Shown piece after piece: positions 41,133-49,193 of a DNA stretch of 64,000 nt. Location of the stretch: contig QZVU01000005.1 in NCBI GenBank assembly GCA_003602285.1, positions 186,001 to 250,000 of the forward strand, in the 5' to 3' direction. Numbering within the stretch: position 1 is the stretch's first letter; every line of letters starts with the position of its first letter. Source of the stretch: Arthrobacter frigidicola. Its GTDB lineage: Bacteria; Actinomycetota; Actinomycetes; Actinomycetales; Micrococcaceae. A program made the position numbers and the translations under genes. The notes under the pieces were generated by a model. It saw only the letters and a list, made by a program, of their open reading frames with translations. It was not told where the DNA came from and ran no database searches.

Positions 41133-41789
41133 ATGCCAGCAGCAGATGCCTTGAAGCAGGAGCAAATCCACGCAAGTCTGCTCGAACTGCCAGAATGGCG
41201 CTACGGTCTGGGTGCTTTGCGGACCGCACTTAGGTGTGAATCATCGGCTGCTGCCTTGGACCTGTTTGCCACCATCGGCGGGCTGGCACAGGAATCCGAC
41301 CACCACCCTGATGTGGACTGGCGGTATGACACCTTGTTCATCACGCTCACCTCGCACGATGCCGGAGACAGGGTGACGGCGCGTGACGCGGCGTTGGCCC
41401 GCGAGATCTCGAAGCAGGCCCAGGCCCACGGCGCCGCGCCTCGACCGGAACTCCTGCGCACAGTGGAGATAGCCATCGACACCGATGCTCCGGAAGCCAT
41501 TTCGGAAGTCTGGCGAACGGCTCTGGGCTACACGATGCGGGAAGACGGAAGCCTGACCGATCCGTATGGGAGGGGTCCGGCCGTCTGGTTTCAGGAGTCC
41601 CCTACTCCCAGCGTGAATCGTCTTCACGTGGACGTCACTGTCCCCTTCAGCGAAAGCGCCTCGACTGTGGATGCTCTGGCAAACGTTGGTGCAACCCTCG
41701 ATCATGAACACGCACCCATGTGGGTAGTGGCCACTGACGCCCAAGGCAACCGGCTGTGCATCAGCACCGAGGCCGGACGCGGTGACTAG
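41133..41789 (+). CDS. Pterin-4a-carbinolamine dehydratase fused to a VOC domain
   Basis: 218 residues; GGAGGAG before the ATG. Residues 1-100 are a pterin-4a-carbinolamine dehydratase (PhhB/DCoH) domain: LPEWRYGLGALRTAL, then ESDHHPDVDWRYDTLFITLT-SHDAGD with the conserved His-His-Pro and Trp/Tyr, and VTARDAALAREISKQA. Residues 105-218 are a glyoxalase/VOC half (ELLRTVEIAIDTDA, WRTALGYTMREDG, ATDAQGNRLCIS), where the usual metal-binding Glu of the terminal NE motif is Arg. No phenylalanine hydroxylase lies nearby, so the pterin substrate in this organism is open. Confidence 0.85.
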   Translation: MPAADALKQEQIHASLLELPEWRYGLGALRTALRCESSAAALDLFATIGGLAQESDHHPDVDWRYDTLFITLTSHDAGDRVTARDAALAREISKQAQAHGAAPRPELLRTVEIAIDTDAPEAISEVWRTALGYTMREDGSLTDPYGRGPAVWFQESPTPSVNRLHVDVTVPFSESASTVDALANVGATLDHEHAPMWVVATDAQGNRLCISTEAGRGD

Positions 41790-41794
41790 CGCGC

Positions 41795-41833
41795 GGTGCG
41801 GCCCGCAGTCAGAACTCGACCGCGGGCCGCACC
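41795..41833. terminator. Bidirectional hairpin terminator
   Basis: GGTGCGGCCCGC at 41795-41806 and its perfect complement at 41822-41833 enclose 15 nt. It lies 5 nt after the pterin dehydratase stop and before the convergent racemase-like gene. Confidence 0.75.
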
Positions 41834-41904
41834 ACCTTGGTAGTGGACCATGCCGGAGCCCGGGTCCTGTCGCAGGATGAGGGCGTGCCGGCCGGGAGTC
41901 TTTC

Positions 41905-42558
41905 CTACACGGGTTGGGGGGTTCGCATCGATACGGCTGCGGTCAGCATGGAGCCGGCAGCGGTCACGGCGTCAATGACCGGAAGGCCGAGCTTACGGCG
42001 CAGCACCCCCGCCATGCCGATGCTGCTCAGGCCCGTGCTCGCCTGCAGGATGACGTCGGCCCCCGCGTCGGCAAGCATCTGCGCTCCTGACAGGGAGTTG
42101 AAAATGCCGGTGGGCAGAAGGAAGCCGTTGGAAGTCTCCACGCCGTCGGATCCAGCGGGCAGGATCATCCGCTCCCCCAGGGCGCTGGAAATCGGTGTGG
42201 GCACCGGGTGTTTCAGTCCCAGCACGCCGACTCGGCCGCCGTAGGCGAGGGCAGCCGCTGCTGCGGCGGAACCTGCCCCGATGACGGGAATCCGGACTGC
42301 GGCGCGGGTTTCCTCAAGTCCGGGATCCGCAGCGCAGCTGATGATCAGGGCGTCGACCCCTCCTGCCATCTCACGGGCCAGCTCAGCGACCTTGGGGCCC
42401 GCCGCTTCATATGATGCCGCGTCATGGACGCCGTGGGGCTGGTCGGGAATGCACCGTGTGGTCACCTTGTACCCGAAGACATGGTGCAGCAGGCGCCCGT
42501 GGGCGTGGAGCAGCTGACGGTCAGTGGTGGATAGAGCCCTGATGAGACCGACTCGCAT
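41905..42558 (-). CDS. Asp/Glu/hydantoin racemase-family protein with only one catalytic Cys
   Basis: 217 residues. N-terminal MRVGLIRALSTTD, first catalytic-position Cys75 in ALIISCAADPGLEETR, RIPVIGAGSAAAAAALAYGGRVGVLGLK, and C-terminal LPVIDAVTAAGSML. In the second site, where racemases have Gly-Cys, the sequence is VILQASTGLSSIGM, so the second thiol is missing. A two-base racemase mechanism would be disabled. It might act as a one-sided isomerase or decarboxylase-like enzyme. Transcribed away from the luciferase-like operon, with 257 bp between. Confidence 0.8.
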   Translation of the reverse strand: MRVGLIRALSTTDRQLLHAHGRLLHHVFGYKVTTRCIPDQPHGVHDAASYEAAGPKVAELAREMAGGVDALIISCAADPGLEETRAAVRIPVIGAGSAAAAAALAYGGRVGVLGLKHPVPTPISSALGERMILPAGSDGVETSNGFLLPTGIFNSLSGAQMLADAGADVILQASTGLSSIGMAGVLRRKLGLPVIDAVTAAGSMLTAAVSMRTPQPV

Positions 42559-42738
42559 AATGAAAACCCTTCCGTGGAATGCATTGACGTCACCCTGTAG
42601 ATGGGTGATCCAATGTCCGCTTCATGGCTTCAGCATGACGAGCCTGCATTGCGGTGATATTTCAGCCGTACCAAGATCACGTTACGGTGAGCCGGAGCTG
42701 CATGGTCTGGTGCTGCAGGTCACTGAGGGTGCAGGAAT

Positions 42739-42754
42739 ACATTACTGGTTATGC
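42739..42754. promoter_or_regulatory. MarR-type operator, copy 1 (14 of 16 match)
   Basis: ACATTACTGGTTATGC matches the perfect palindrome at 42774-42789 in 14 of 16 positions, 35 bp upstream of it. It lies in the promoter region of the luciferase-like gene. Confidence 0.6.
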
Positions 42755-42773
42755 ACCGTTATACGGGCAAGGT

Positions 42774-42789
42774 ACATAACTGGTTATGT
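42774..42789. promoter_or_regulatory. MarR-type operator, copy 2 (perfect palindrome)
   Basis: ACATAAC-TG-GTTATGT is a perfect 7-bp inverted repeat, 26 bp before the ATG at 42816. TTATAC at 42759-42764 could be the -10 box, so this copy would cover the start of transcription. Confidence 0.68.
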
Positions 42790-42815
42790 AGTTCCTCCAG
42801 TGAAAGGCACGTACG

Positions 42816-44006
42816 ATGCAGTTCGGAATTTTCTCGGTCAGCGACATCACGCGGAACCCGGTGACGGGGTACACGCCCAGCGAGGCGGAACGCATCGATG
42901 CAACGGTGAAGATGGCCGTCAAGGCCGAGGAGGTCGGCCTCGATGTCTTCGCCATCGGCGAGCACCACAACCCGCCGTTCTTCTCCTCCTCGCCGACAAC
43001 CCTGCTGGCCCATGTCGCAGCCCTGACCAAACGGATCATTCTTTCGACGTCGGTCACCCTGATCACGACGAACGATCCCGTCCGCATCGCCGAGGAGTAC
43101 GCGATGGCGCAGCATCTGGCCAAGGGCAGGCTGGACCTGACCCTTGGGCGCGGCAACACCGTCCCGGTCTACCCGTGGTTCGGCAAGGACATCCGTCAGG
43201 GCCTGCCGTTGGCGCTGGAGAACTACAACCTGCTGCACAGGCTGTGGCGTGAAGACGTCGTCGACTGGGAAGGCAATTTCCGGACCCCGCTACAGGGATT
43301 CACTTCCACTCCCCGGCCCCTGGACGACGTGCCCCCCTTCGTCTGGCACGGCGCGATCCGCACGCCGGAGATCGCCGAGCAGGCTGCCTACTATGGCAAC
43401 GGATTCTTCGCGAACAACATCCTGGCCCCGAACTTCCACTTCCTGCCCCTGGTGAACCTCTACCGCGAGCGCTTCGAGCACTACGGGCACGGCACCAAGG
43501 CCCAGGCGATCGTGGGCCTGGGCGGGCAGGCGTACATCGCCAAGCGCTCCCAGGACGCCTTGCGCGAGTTCCGCCCGTACTTCGACGAAGCGCCGGTCTA
43601 CGGGCACGGAGCCCCGTTGGAGTACTACGCGCAGCAGACCCCGCTGAGCGTCGGAAGCCCCCAGCAGATCATCGACAAGACCCTGGAATTCCAGGAGAAG
43701 TTCGGCGACTACCAGCGCCAGCTCTGGGTCATGGACCATTCGGGCCTGCCGCTGGCCGCCGTGCTTGACCAGCTCGAATTGCTCGGCGCGGAGGTTGTTC
43801 CCGTGCTGCGCAAGGAGATGGCCGCACGGCGTTCCCCTGATGCGGCGGACGCCCCCACCCACGAGTCCCTCACGAAGGCAAAGTACGGCGACGCCGCACC
43901 GCGACAGCCGCGCCCCAACCCCAACCGGGGCGACAACGTCACCGGCACCTCGCCCTACCAGGACAGCGACGCCGCGACCCCGGCCCGCTATCCGCTGATC
44001 GGCTAA
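42816..44006 (+). CDS. LLM-class flavin-dependent oxidoreductase, CE1758 family
   Basis: 396 residues; AAAGG 9 nt before the ATG. N-terminal MQFGIFSVSDITRNPVTGYTPSE, then EEVGLDVFAIGEHHNPPFFSSSP, RIILSTSVTLITTNDPVRIAEEYAMAQHLAKGR (luciferase-like barrel), GRGNTVPVYPWFG and HGAIRTPEIAEQAAYYGNGFFANN. The long polar C-terminal tail after residue 340 is a mark of the CE1758 family. This family is found with a partner FMN reductase of the CE1759 family, present here two genes downstream. Likely uses FMNH2 from the partner to oxygenate an unknown compound. Confidence 0.9.
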   Translation: MQFGIFSVSDITRNPVTGYTPSEAERIDATVKMAVKAEEVGLDVFAIGEHHNPPFFSSSPTTLLAHVAALTKRIILSTSVTLITTNDPVRIAEEYAMAQHLAKGRLDLTLGRGNTVPVYPWFGKDIRQGLPLALENYNLLHRLWREDVVDWEGNFRTPLQGFTSTPRPLDDVPPFVWHGAIRTPEIAEQAAYYGNGFFANNILAPNFHFLPLVNLYRERFEHYGHGTKAQAIVGLGGQAYIAKRSQDALREFRPYFDEAPVYGHGAPLEYYAQQTPLSVGSPQQIIDKTLEFQEKFGDYQRQLWVMDHSGLPLAAVLDQLELLGAEVVPVLRKEMAARRSPDAADAPTHESLTKAKYGDAAPRQPRPNPNRGDNVTGTSPYQDSDAATPARYPLIG

Positions 44007-44018
44007 AAGGATGATTCG

Positions 44019-44510
44019 ATGAACCGGGAAGACAGAAACGAGATCCGGCTGGCAAATGAGTCCTGGGAGGCCCTGCTTCAGGCAGAGAGCGCACTGGGCC
44101 GGCGGTTCGCCGCCGATGAGATCTGGGATGAACTCTCAAACCGGGAGTACGACGTCCTCTTCACCCTGTCCAAGGCCGACGGCGGACTGGGAATCAGCGA
44201 CCTTGGCCGGAGGATCCTGCTTTCCCAGCCGGGTATGTCGAAACTCGTGACGCGGCTTGAGGAGCGCGGGTTCGTGGAAAAGCGTCCAAGCCAGGTGGAC
44301 CGCCGGGAAGCCCGCATTCTCCTAACCGATGCGGGAACCGAAGCGCAAAGACGGGTGGGGCGGAAGCACGCGCGGGCCGTCGCTGCCAGAATGACCAGCG
44401 CCCTCAGCCACGCCCAGCTCGAACAGCTTCGCAACCTCTGCCGGCAGATCACCGCAGTGATCAATCCTGACCTCCTGAACAAGCCCCCCACCGAACGGAC
44501 CCCCTCGTGA
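44019..44510 (+). CDS. MarR-family transcriptional regulator
   Basis: 163 residues; AAGGA 8 nt upstream. Winged HTH at about 45-125: LSNREYDVLFTLSKADGGLGISDLGRRILLSQPGMSKLVTRLEERGFVEKR, then DRREARILLTDAGTEAQRR. It lies 12 bp after the luciferase-like gene and overlaps the reductase gene, so it is autoregulated if it binds the two copies at 42739 and 42774. No oxidant-sensing Cys pair is obvious; the single late Cys is in NLCRQI. Confidence 0.92.
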   Translation: MNREDRNEIRLANESWEALLQAESALGRRFAADEIWDELSNREYDVLFTLSKADGGLGISDLGRRILLSQPGMSKLVTRLEERGFVEKRPSQVDRREARILLTDAGTEAQRRVGRKHARAVAARMTSALSHAQLEQLRNLCRQITAVINPDLLNKPPTERTPS

Positions 44511-45229
44511 ACCCCACCTCCTCCCAGAACGCCCACCCGGACCCGGAGCCGACCCGCAGCATCGTGGTCCTCAGCGGAGGCATGAGCGACACCTCCTCCT
44601 CCCGGATGCTTGCCGACCGCCTGGCCCAGAGAACACTGGACCGCCTCACAGGGCAGGGCATCCCGGCTGCGGTCAGCATCATCGAGCTGCGCCCCCTCGC
44701 CGCCAACATCGCCCAGGCGATCGTTTCCGGTTTCCCGAACGAGGACCTCCAAGCCGCCATCGACAGGCTCGCCGCCGCGGACGCCGTCATCGCGACGACC
44801 CCTGTCTACAAGGCAGGCATCAGCGGGCTGTTCAAGGCCTTCATGGATATCCTCGACAACGATCTCCTCATCGCCATGCCCGTGGTCCTCGCGGCAACCG
44901 GCGGCAGTGCCCGGCACGCACTGGTGATCGATGATCAGCTGCGGCCGCTCTTTGCGTTCATGCGCACGCTCACCACGCCCACCTCGCTCTTCGCGGCACC
45001 GGAGGACTGGGGAGACAGCGCACTCACCACCCGGATCGAACGTGCGGCGACCGAACTCGCGGCAATGGTCACTACCGGCATCAGGTCCGCGATCACCGAC
45101 GACGCCTGGGGCCAGTACCAGCACACCTTCGCCGGGAACGCCCGCGCCGCAACGGCCGCCCCGGAGGTTGCCTTCGACACCGACCTGATGAGACTGGCAA
45201 CCGGGGGCACCTTCGCTGCACGGGCCTAG
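44507..45229 (+). CDS. NADPH-dependent FMN reductase, CE1759 family
   Basis: 240 residues; its GTG overlaps the MarR stop. Flavodoxin-like fold: SIVVLSGGMSDTSSSRMLADRLAQRT (FMN phosphate loop), VSIIELRPLAANIAQAI, AVIATTPVYKAGISGLFKAFMDILDNDLLIAMPVVLAATGGSARHALVID, and LRPLFAFMRTLTTPTSLFA. Supplies reduced FMN to the luciferase-like enzyme encoded upstream. Third and last gene of the operon; the convergent phosphoesterase gene ends 43 bp away. Confidence 0.9.
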   Translation: MNPTSSQNAHPDPEPTRSIVVLSGGMSDTSSSRMLADRLAQRTLDRLTGQGIPAAVSIIELRPLAANIAQAIVSGFPNEDLQAAIDRLAAADAVIATTPVYKAGISGLFKAFMDILDNDLLIAMPVVLAATGGSARHALVIDDQLRPLFAFMRTLTTPTSLFAAPEDWGDSALTTRIERAATELAAMVTTGIRSAITDDAWGQYQHTFAGNARAATAAPEVAFDTDLMRLATGGTFAARA

Positions 45230-45272
45230 CGGAGTCGGCGGGCGACGTCGGCGCCGGCGCCGAGACAGTCTC

Positions 45273-46259
45273 TTATGGTGCGGAACGCGTACCCGAGTCC
45301 CTGCTCGGCCCGGAGGTTGGAACGAACTTCCAGTCGAAGGACCCGTCGTCCCGGAGTGTCAGCCGAAGGAACCCGTGGGTGTCGCTGAACCGCTTCTCGA
45401 TGTAGGACGGGCTGCTGGTGAAGGGGCGGAGATCGATACCCCCGGTGGACACCTGGAATGCGGTCATCCCGCCCCGCACGCATTCGTCGTCGTTGTTCAC
45501 CGGACACGACCGTTCATAGTTGTGTTGTGACCCTGAGAGGGTCAGGCGGACCCGGTGCTTCCACATGACGTCGATCCACGGCTTGTGGTCTTCGGCCCGC
45601 TCGTGTGACTCCGTGTTCGACGTGAAGTACGGTTCGTGGTAGACCACGGCCAGATGCTTGCCGTCCTTCTTCGCAGCAGCGAGGTCCTTGTCCAGCCACT
45701 TCGTTGCCGCCCGGGCCTCTGACTCGTCATACTGCCAGAGTCCGGAGGACAAAAACGCGATATGCCAGTTCCCGAAGTTCTTCGAGTAGGGTTCCCCGTT
45801 ATAGATCCACCCCCTCTCCCGGTTGATCGCGGACTTCCCCGTGCTCCCCGGGCACTGGTCGTTCATGAAGTTGTCGAGGTCTGCATTGCGGCCGGGTTCC
45901 CAGTCGTGGTTGGGGGCGGACACCCAGTACAGCTTGGACTTCGTGCCACCCCACAGCGGCTGCCAATACTTCACGTAGTCCTCGCAGTACGCGGTGTCGT
46001 ACTGGAAATCCCCGAGACCCAGGAAGGCGTCGATCTCGTCGTTCTCCACGAGCTCGGTGATCGCCGCGCCGTTCCGGCCCGACGGGCTGTCAAAGGAGGT
46101 GTTCTCGGCGCCGTTCATGTCGCCGACAGCCGCGATCTCAACTTCCCCGGGCGGGTCGTCGGGCTCGCTGGTGCACCCCGCGGTGGAGACCGCCACAAGG
46201 GCTGCGACCGTTGCCGCCACTGTCCGAAAGAATCGGGGACGAGAAGGTGTTGACTGCAT
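45273..46259 (-). CDS. Metallophosphoesterase lipoprotein
   Basis: 328 residues. Lipoprotein signal with lipobox VSTAGC (Cys about 29), so it should be anchored outside the membrane. Calcineurin-like metal motifs in order: AAVGDMNG, LGLGDFQYD, APNHDWE, VVYHEPYF and SGSQHNYER. This matches secreted acid-phosphatase-like/alkaline phosphatase enzymes that free phosphate from organic esters. GGAG before the start. A PhoD-like gene occurs 6 kb away, but no shared Pho-box was found by eye. Confidence 0.87.
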   Translation of the reverse strand: MQSTPSRPRFFRTVAATVAALVAVSTAGCTSEPDDPPGEVEIAAVGDMNGAENTSFDSPSGRNGAAITELVENDEIDAFLGLGDFQYDTAYCEDYVKYWQPLWGGTKSKLYWVSAPNHDWEPGRNADLDNFMNDQCPGSTGKSAINRERGWIYNGEPYSKNFGNWHIAFLSSGLWQYDESEARAATKWLDKDLAAAKKDGKHLAVVYHEPYFTSNTESHERAEDHKPWIDVMWKHRVRLTLSGSQHNYERSCPVNNDDECVRGGMTAFQVSTGGIDLRPFTSSPSYIEKRFSDTHGFLRLTLRDDGSFDWKFVPTSGPSRDSGTRSAP

Positions 46260-46515
46260 CCGATAGCTCCGTGGATCCAGGGCCGCCGCCCCCTCGAAGG
46301 GTGGGCGGCAGCCCTATGGTGGTGCGGAGCTGGCCCAGCGGCGGTTGCGCTGGTGCTCCGCGGTCGAAGGAATATTGAAGCAGGTGTCCCCCGTGCTGCG
46401 TACATAGGTTGTGATGATCTTCAACGGTAGGGGTGCCGGCCGCCACGGCACAATCCGCGGGTTGCTGTGAAAACGCGGTGAATGAGGGAACCGGGCAGGG
46501 CTCCCGGGTGTCTCC

Positions 46516-47616
46516 TTAGCCCTCCGCGGCGACCAGGGCGGAGGGCGCGTGGGAGAAGGGCTGGTAGGTGATGTAGCCTTCGTCGCCACCCGTGTAGTAG
46601 GTGCCGACGTCCGCAACGGCAAGCGGGTGATCTGCGCGCAGACGTTCGACAAGGTCGGGATTGGCCAGGAATGCCCGCCCGAAGGAGATCAGATCCGCAC
46701 CCTCGAGAAGCCAGCGGTCAGCATCTTCCCGCCTCGAGGGAACGGCGCTGCCGGGCTTCGACGGATTGACGATGAGAGCGCCCTCCCACGCCCGGCGCAG
46801 GCCGCGGATCACGTCTTCTTCCGGGCTCGCGGCCACGTGGAGGTAGGCCAGCCCGAGTGGAGCCAGTTCTTCGAGCAGCGCCCCGTACAACTCGGGAATC
46901 TCCGACTCGCTCACGTCCCAGATCCCCGCGCCGGGCGACACCCGGAGCCCAACGCGGTCCGCCCCGATTGCGTCGGCCGTCGCGGTCACGGCCTCCACGG
47001 CAAAGCGGATGCGCCCGGAGATGATTCCGCCGTAGCGGTCGGTGCGGAGGTTGGCGTTGCTCGACAGGAACTGCCCGATCAGATATCCGTTCGCGCCGTG
47101 CAGCTCAACGCCGTCGAACCCTGCCGTCATGGCACCCCGGGCCGCCGTCGCGTACGACTCCGCCACACCGGGGACCTCACTGGTCGCAAGGGCGCGCGGC
47201 ACGGGCGCCAGCTGCGGGCCCGAGGGGGTGAAGACCAAGGCGTCACGGGCCGCAACCGCCGAGGGCGCAACAGCCTGGTAGCCGGTGGTGTCGGGGTGGC
47301 TGATCCTGCCGGCGTGCATGACCTGGGCGAAAATCCGGCCGCCGTTGACGTGCACGGCTGAGGTGACCTGCCGCCAGGAATCGATCTGTGCGGCGTTATA
47401 CAGACCCGGCGTCAGTGGATTCGACTGTCCTTCCAGGCTGGGTTGGATGCCTTCCGTAATGATCAATCCAGCGCTCGCCCGCTGAGCGTAGTAGGTTGCC
47501 ATGGATGCCGTGGCGAGTCCTTCAACACCGGAACGAACCCGCGTCATGGGAGACATGACGATCCGGTTGGGGAGGTGCAGTTCGCCGAGGGGCACATTAT
47601 CGAAAAGAGAAGTCAT
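46516..47616 (-). CDS. Old yellow enzyme-family ene-reductase
   Basis: 366 residues from the ATG at 47616; a frame to 47748 is an extension past the promoter. FMN barrel: PLGELHLPNRIVMSPMTRVRS, YYAQRASAGLIITEGI, GGRIFAQVMHAGRISHP, DGVELHGANGYLIGQFLSSNANLRTDRYGG (His and Asn that bind the enone), then GLRVSPGAG, and DLISFGRAFLANPDLVERL. Reduces activated C=C bonds of enones, nitro compounds or nitrate esters with NAD(P)H. It appears leaderless, with a MerR-type promoter, and is divergent from the MerR gene. Confidence 0.92.
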   Translation of the reverse strand: MTSLFDNVPLGELHLPNRIVMSPMTRVRSGVEGLATASMATYYAQRASAGLIITEGIQPSLEGQSNPLTPGLYNAAQIDSWRQVTSAVHVNGGRIFAQVMHAGRISHPDTTGYQAVAPSAVAARDALVFTPSGPQLAPVPRALATSEVPGVAESYATAARGAMTAGFDGVELHGANGYLIGQFLSSNANLRTDRYGGIISGRIRFAVEAVTATADAIGADRVGLRVSPGAGIWDVSESEIPELYGALLEELAPLGLAYLHVAASPEEDVIRGLRRAWEGALIVNPSKPGSAVPSRREDADRWLLEGADLISFGRAFLANPDLVERLRADHPLAVADVGTYYTGGDEGYITYQPFSHAPSALVAAEG

Positions 47617-47622
47617 ACAATT

Positions 47623-47654
47623 ACGGTAGAACCTGACGCTAACGTCAGGTGCAA
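47623..47654 (-). promoter_or_regulatory. MerR-type promoter/operator for the ene-reductase
   Basis: On the minus strand TTGCAC (47654-47649) and TACCGT (47628-47623) are 20 bp apart, the long spacing used by MerR activators. The spacer holds ACCTGACG-N4-CGTCAGGT at 47631-47650, a perfect inverted repeat. Six nt after the -10 box comes the ATG, so the message is probably leaderless. Confidence 0.75.
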
Positions 47655-47699
47655 ATCCATGGCCGTCACGGTCGAACACGCAGCACGAAGGGAGCGTCA

Positions 47700-48047
47700 A
47701 TGCGCATTGGTGAACTGGCAAAGCAGTCCGGTGTGAGTGTGCGGGCACTGCGGTACTACGAGGAGCAGGGACTGCTCGAGAGCGAGCGCACGCCCGGAGG
47801 CCAGCGCGAGTATGAAAGCAGCGCGGTGGACCGCGTTCGATTCTTCCAGACGTTGTACTCGGCGGGGCTGAGCAGCCGCCGCATCGCCGAACTGCTGCCC
47901 TGCATTGACACAGGCGGGACCACTAAGGAACAGCAGGCGATGCTGCAGTCCGAACGCGAGGCGCTGGCACATCGCATGGCAGAACTGCAGGAGGCGAGTG
48001 CACGGCTCGATGAAGTCATCACCGCCTCGAAAGCCCGCTCCCTCTAG
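47700..48047 (+). CDS. MerR-family transcriptional activator
   Basis: 115 residues from the ATG at 47700 (AAGGGAG upstream). HTH MRIGELAKQSGVSVRALRYYEEQGLLESERTPGGQREYES at 1-40, RIAELLPCIDTGG in the hinge, and a coiled-coil dimer helix QAMLQSEREALAHRMAELQEASARLDEVITA to the end. Only one Cys (C79 region, in LLPCID), so a metal site of the MerR/SoxR kind is unlikely. Regulates the ene-reductase and the downstream quinone reductase through the two matching operators. Confidence 0.92.
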   Translation: MRIGELAKQSGVSVRALRYYEEQGLLESERTPGGQREYESSAVDRVRFFQTLYSAGLSSRRIAELLPCIDTGGTTKEQQAMLQSEREALAHRMAELQEASARLDEVITASKARSL

Positions 48048-48110
48048 GCTGTCCACCCGTCGGCTAAACCGCACCTTGACGAGTGCATCGGCCGGGCATC
48101 CAGCAGTCAT

Positions 48111-48142
48111 TTGCACCTGACGTTAGCGTCAGGTCCTAGGCT
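48111..48142 (+). promoter_or_regulatory. MerR-type promoter/operator for the quinone reductase
   Basis: TTGCAC at 48111-48116 and TAGGCT at 48137-48142 are 20 bp apart. The repeat ACCTGACG-N4-CGTCAGGT at 48115-48134 has the same arms, in the same position relative to the -35 box, as the copy at 47631-47650. Confidence 0.75.
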
Positions 48143-48189
48143 GGCGCTGCTGCAGGGAAACGCCCTGCACGGGAAGTGAAGGAGACCCC

Positions 48190-49092
48190 ATGCGGGCTGC
48201 GCGCTATCACGAGTACGGAAACCCGGACGTGATGATCATCGAGGAAACCACAGAACCCCACGCCACAGCGGGTTCGGTCCGGATCAAGGTGCAGGCGGTG
48301 AGCGTCAATCCGATCGATTACCTGCTGCGTTCCGGTGTCATCCAGGAGGTGCTTCCCATCGGGCTGCCGGCGATACCTGGACGCGATGCCGTTGGAGTCA
48401 TCGACGAGGTCGGAGAGGGAGTCTCGAACGCACGTATCGGGGACCTCGTTTTCGGACTTGGCGGCGTGAGTGATACCACTGCGGAGTTCGCGGTGCTCAC
48501 GGCCTGGAGCGAGGTTCCTTCCAACTGGTCTGTCGAACAGGCAGCCGCCGCGGGGCTCGCCTCCGCCACGGCTGCAGGGGTGCTCAACGCGCTCGGGGAC
48601 CTGTCCGGTAAGACGTTCCTGATCGAAGGCGCATCAGGTGCCGTGGGAAGCGCTGCAGCGGCCTTCGCGCTGGCCGCCGGCGCCCGGGTGATCGGCACGG
48701 CACGGACTGAGAACCACGAATACCTCGAGAAGCTCGGAGTGACAACGACCACGTACGGGCCGGGCCTGGCCGACCGCGTCAAGGCATTGGCACCCGAGGG
48801 GATCGATGCCGCCCTGCATTCGGCGCCGTCGGCGTCGCTGCCGGACCTGGTGGACATCGTCGGAGACACCTCCCGTGTCATCACCGTCATCGACGCGGAG
48901 GGAGCCGCACGGCTGGGCCTCCTCAAAGTGGATGCCGTAAACGACTCGTCCCTTCTCGACCACGCAGCCAGCCTCGGCCGGCTCGGCCTGTACAGCCCGC
49001 GTGTCGACCACGTCCTGCCCCTCGACTCGATCCGGGAAGCGCACGAGCTCTCCGCGGGCGGCGCCGGCAAGATCGTCGTCACCCTGACCTGA
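48190..49092 (+). CDS. NADP-dependent quinone oxidoreductase-like MDR
   Basis: 300 residues; AAGGAG before the ATG. MRAARYHEYGNPDVMIIEE, VSVNPIDYLLRSG, IPGRDAVGVIDEVGEG, Rossmann region FLIEGASGAVGSAAAAFALAAGARVIGTA near 139-167, and a C-terminal GGAGKIVVTLT. No zinc ligands. Two-electron reduction of quinones or enals with NADPH. It is co-regulated with the ene-reductase through the shared MerR operator, suggesting a response to reactive electrophiles. Confidence 0.88.
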   Translation: MRAARYHEYGNPDVMIIEETTEPHATAGSVRIKVQAVSVNPIDYLLRSGVIQEVLPIGLPAIPGRDAVGVIDEVGEGVSNARIGDLVFGLGGVSDTTAEFAVLTAWSEVPSNWSVEQAAAAGLASATAAGVLNALGDLSGKTFLIEGASGAVGSAAAAFALAAGARVIGTARTENHEYLEKLGVTTTTYGPGLADRVKALAPEGIDAALHSAPSASLPDLVDIVGDTSRVITVIDAEGAARLGLLKVDAVNDSSLLDHAASLGRLGLYSPRVDHVLPLDSIREAHELSAGGAGKIVVTLT

Positions 49093-49098
49093 CGAAGC

Positions 49099-49159
49099 GG
49101 TGAGAGCCTTCAGAACGTGCGATTGAGTAGACGCAATCGATGCGTTGAAGGCTCTCACC
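49099..49159. terminator. Bidirectional hairpin terminator
   Basis: Perfect 14-bp arms GGTGAGAGCCTTCA at 49099-49112 and its complement at 49146-49159, with an inner GATTG/CAATC stem at 49121-49125 and 49134-49138. It lies between the convergent quinone reductase and SDR genes. Confidence 0.75.
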
Positions 49160-49193
49160 TCTAGCCATGGTTGAGGGTCAGGAGTGTTGAGGG

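Noticed and set aside
42590-42608. Inverted repeat TCACCC-N7-GGGTGA between racemase-like and luciferase-like genes
   Set aside because: Clear by eye but only 6-bp arms, not repeated, and placed upstream of both starts; it could be an operator for the racemase-like gene, but there is no regulator to attach it to.
45249-45264. GC-rich self-complementary TCGGCGCC-GGCGCCGA
   Set aside because: No loop is possible in RNA without unpairing the centre, and it lies between convergent stops; likely composition bias and not a site.
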